From contig JAGHIE010000002.1 of NCBI GenBank assembly GCA_017887325.1, forward strand, positions 248,001 through 312,000: a stretch of 64,000 nucleotides of DNA, written 5' to 3'. A model generated the notes under the pieces. The model did not search any database. It was not told the origin of the DNA and worked only from the letters and a program-made list of their open reading frames with translations. This document shows positions 62,488 to 64,000 of this stretch, piece by piece. The DNA comes from Oscillospiraceae bacterium (GTDB taxonomy: Bacteria; Bacillota; Clostridia; Oscillospirales; Ruminococcaceae). The first letter of the stretch is position 1, and every line of letters begins with the position of its first letter. Both the position numbers and the translations under genes were made by a program.

Positions 62488-63702
62488 ATGAATGTTAAAA
62501 ATCGTTTTTTAAAATATGTAAAAATTCACTCTACTTCTGATGATAAATCTACAACAGTTCCTACAACAAAAAGGCAGTTAGAATTTGCTAATATATTGTA
62601 TAAAGAATTAGAAGATTTAGGATTATCAGATATTAGAATAACTAAAGAAGGATATGTTTATGGTGTTTTACCTGCAACAAAAGGATATGAAGATAAAAAA
62701 ACTATAGGTTTTATATCTCATATGGATACAGCACCAGATGCTAGTGGAGAAAATGTTAACCCTCAAGTAATAGAAAATTATGATGGTAATGACATAAACT
62801 TACCTAATGGATTAGTTATATCTAAACAACTTTTTTCTCATTTAGAAGCTTTAAAAGGCAGAACTATTATTACAACTGATGGTACAACTTTATTAGGCGC
62901 AGACGATAAAGCTGGTATAGCTGAAATATTAAGTGCATGTGCGTTTATAATTGAAAATGATATTCCACACTGTAAAATATGTGTGGGGTTTACACCTGAC
63001 GAAGAAGTAGGTGCGGGTGCTGACTATTTTGATGTTAAAAATTTTGGTTGTGATTATGCTTACACTATAGATGGTGGACAAGAAGGAGAACTTGAATACG
63101 AAAGTTTTAATGCTGCAAGTGCTAAAGTTACAATTAAAGGTTTTTCTGTGCATACAGGAAGTGCTAAAGATACTATGATTAATGCAGGAAACGTTGCTAT
63201 CGAATTTATGAATATGTTACCTCGATTTGAAGTTCCTGAACACACTAAAGGATATGAAGGATTTTTCCATTTAGATGAAATTAAAGGTACTGTAAGCGAA
63301 GCATACTTAGAAATTTTAATAAGAGATCATGATAAAAATTTATTTAATGGAAGAAAAGAAACAATAAAACATATAACCAATATGTTAAATGAAAAATATG
63401 GCGAAAATACTGTTGTTTTAGAATTAAAAGATTATTACTATAATATGGGAGAAATTATAGAAAATTGTTTTGAAGTCGTAGAAATTGCTAAACAAGCTAT
63501 GGAAAACTTGAATATAAAACCTTTAATTGCTCCTATCAGAGGTGGAACAGATGGTGCAAGATTAAGCTTTATGGGATTACCTTGTCCTAATATAGGAACA
63601 GGTGGATTCGCTGCACACGGACCATACGAACACATTTCAGTAGAAGGAATGGAAGCTACTAGAGATATTATTGTAGAAATAATAAAACTATACTCAAAAT
63701 AA
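62488..63702 (+). CDS. pepT: Tripeptide aminopeptidase (peptidase T)
   Basis: This 404-residue M20 zinc metallopeptidase frees N-terminal residues from tripeptides in the cytoplasm. SHMDTAPDASGENV, the metal and catalytic block TLLGADDKAGIAEI, and TPDEEVGAGA are present. Late residues GGTDGARLSFMGLPCPNIGTGG complete the active site. The ATG at 62488 after AAGAAGG is chosen over an upstream in-frame start that lies within the promoter. Confidence 0.95.
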   Translation: MNVKNRFLKYVKIHSTSDDKSTTVPTTKRQLEFANILYKELEDLGLSDIRITKEGYVYGVLPATKGYEDKKTIGFISHMDTAPDASGENVNPQVIENYDGNDINLPNGLVISKQLFSHLEALKGRTIITTDGTTLLGADDKAGIAEILSACAFIIENDIPHCKICVGFTPDEEVGAGADYFDVKNFGCDYAYTIDGGQEGELEYESFNAASAKVTIKGFSVHTGSAKDTMINAGNVAIEFMNMLPRFEVPEHTKGYEGFFHLDEIKGTVSEAYLEILIRDHDKNLFNGRKETIKHITNMLNEKYGENTVVLELKDYYYNMGEIIENCFEVVEIAKQAMENLNIKPLIAPIRGGTDGARLSFMGLPCPNIGTGGFAAHGPYEHISVEGMEATRDIIVEIIKLYSK

Positions 63703-63703
63703 T

Positions 63704-63732
63704 TTGATATTATTCATTTATTTTGATATAAT
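63704..63732 (+). promoter_or_regulatory. Sigma-A promoter for trmB
   Basis: TTGATA, 17 bases and a perfect TATAAT begin right after the pepT stop codon. Confidence 0.7.
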
Positions 63733-63743
63733 TATTCCGATAA

Positions 63744-63773
63744 AGTAGTACCTAGCAAATTTTAGGTACTACT
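63744..63773 (+). promoter_or_regulatory. Hairpin at the start of the trmB leader
   Basis: An 11-bp perfect stem (63744-63754 with 63763-63773) lies a few bases after the expected transcription start. ATTTTAT follows, so it may also end pepT transcripts. Confidence 0.55.
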
Positions 63774-63799
63774 ATTTTATGTGTAGAGGTGATAACTTT

Positions 63800-64000
63800 A
63801 TGAGAATGAGAAACAAACCTTGGGCTAAACCTGAATTAGATAGTTCTCCATTCTTCTTTGACGATCCATTTCAAAAATGTAACTGGCATTCAAAATTTAA
63901 AAGAAAACAACCATTATATCTAGAACTTGGTTGTGGAAAAGGCAATTTTATAGCTGAACATGCAGCTAATAATCCTAATATTAATTATTTAGGAATAGAT
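63800..64000 (+). CDS. trmB: tRNA (guanine-N7-)-methyltransferase TrmB, cut by the window end
   Basis: Only the first 67 residues are present. MRMRNKPWAKPELDSSPF is typical of the Firmicutes TrmB start, and LYLELGCGKGNFI is the S-adenosylmethionine-binding motif I, followed by NYLGID. The enzyme makes m7G46 in tRNA. AGAGGTG precedes the ATG. Confidence 0.9.
   Translation, partial: MRMRNKPWAKPELDSSPFFFDDPFQKCNWHSKFKRKQPLYLELGCGKGNFIAEHAANNPNINYLGID

Noticed and set aside
1-64000. tRNA, rRNA or CRISPR features
   Set aside because: No cloverleaf-like or repeat-spacer patterns were noticed in any intergenic gap; a tRNAscan or CRISPR search would be needed to exclude them formally.

Overview
This is a very AT-rich chromosomal stretch from an endospore-forming, low-GC Gram-positive anaerobe of the class Clostridia. 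Spore formation is shown by sigG, spoIIM, ylbJ, yqfC, yqfD, yunB, a YlmC/YmxH-family gene, a tepA-spoIIIE pair, a dacF-like gene and small coat-like proteins. The Clostridia assignment rests on the yajC - TIGR04086 - SCIFF peptide - SCIFF maturase block. GH29 fucosidase, PepT and the absence of any respiratory gene would suit a gut fermenter, but I cannot name a genus. I see no rRNA, tRNA, CRISPR array, prophage or insertion sequence, and no gene-free gap longer than about 300 bases.

Layout. 0-4 kb: pfkB-type sugar-phosphate kinase, sigG (reverse), vanZ-like and MATE exporter. 3.9-6.4 kb: yajC, TIGR04086 protein, ranthipeptide precursor scfA (138 bases) and its radical SAM maturase scfB. 6.4-8.8 kb: proC, spoIIM, yesL-like. 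8.9-13.3 kb: envelope genes (lipoteichoic acid synthase and a convergent GT4 glycosyltransferase), then hprK. 13.4-16.7 kb: small coat-like proteins, a four-Cys protein with ylbJ, and divergent yqfC-yqfD. 16.9-23.2 kb: phoH, ybeY, dgkA, era, yqzL-like, recO, mutS2. 23.3-28.3 kb: ylmC-like, a membrane protein resembling a catalytically dead SipW signal peptidase, a GHL10-type lipoprotein, trxA, yunB, tepA. 28.4-36.1 kb: spoIIIE, ygiQ, a ComEC-like metallo-hydrolase with a DUF3006 protein, miaB and a YlbF/YmcA protein with a Cys-rich tail.

From 36.1 to 53.8 kb nearly everything is on the reverse strand: dicarboxylate symporter, xerC, gatCAB, asparaginase with a FUSC-like membrane protein, htpG behind a CIRCE operator, cat and an MGMT-like gene, glycolytic pgk-tpiA-gpmI, degV, trmL and a DacF-like penicillin-binding protein. 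53.9-64 kb is mixed: metY, an exopolysaccharide-type sugar transferase, cca, hpf, an alpha/beta hydrolase, a coiled-coil small protein, yitT, GH29 fucosidase, pepT and the start of trmB.

How the parts fit. LtaS, the GT4 enzyme and DgkA could together make and recycle a lipoteichoic-acid-type polymer. GatCAB, asparaginase and the symporter all handle aspartate, asparagine or glutamate. Regulatory DNA is unusually legible: many sigma-A promoters with 17-18 base spacers, sigma-E-like promoters before spoIIM, ylbJ and ylmC, a sigma-G-like promoter before the coat-like pair, leader hairpins that can hide ribosome binding sites (sigG and the TIGR04086 gene), and repeated palindromes near envelope genes. 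The window is mainly conserved core chromosome. The most novel-looking items are the dead SipW-like protein, the SxN to SxC change in the DacF-like protein, and the RNA structures around sigG and the SCIFF operon. All calls come from reading the sequence; no database search was run.
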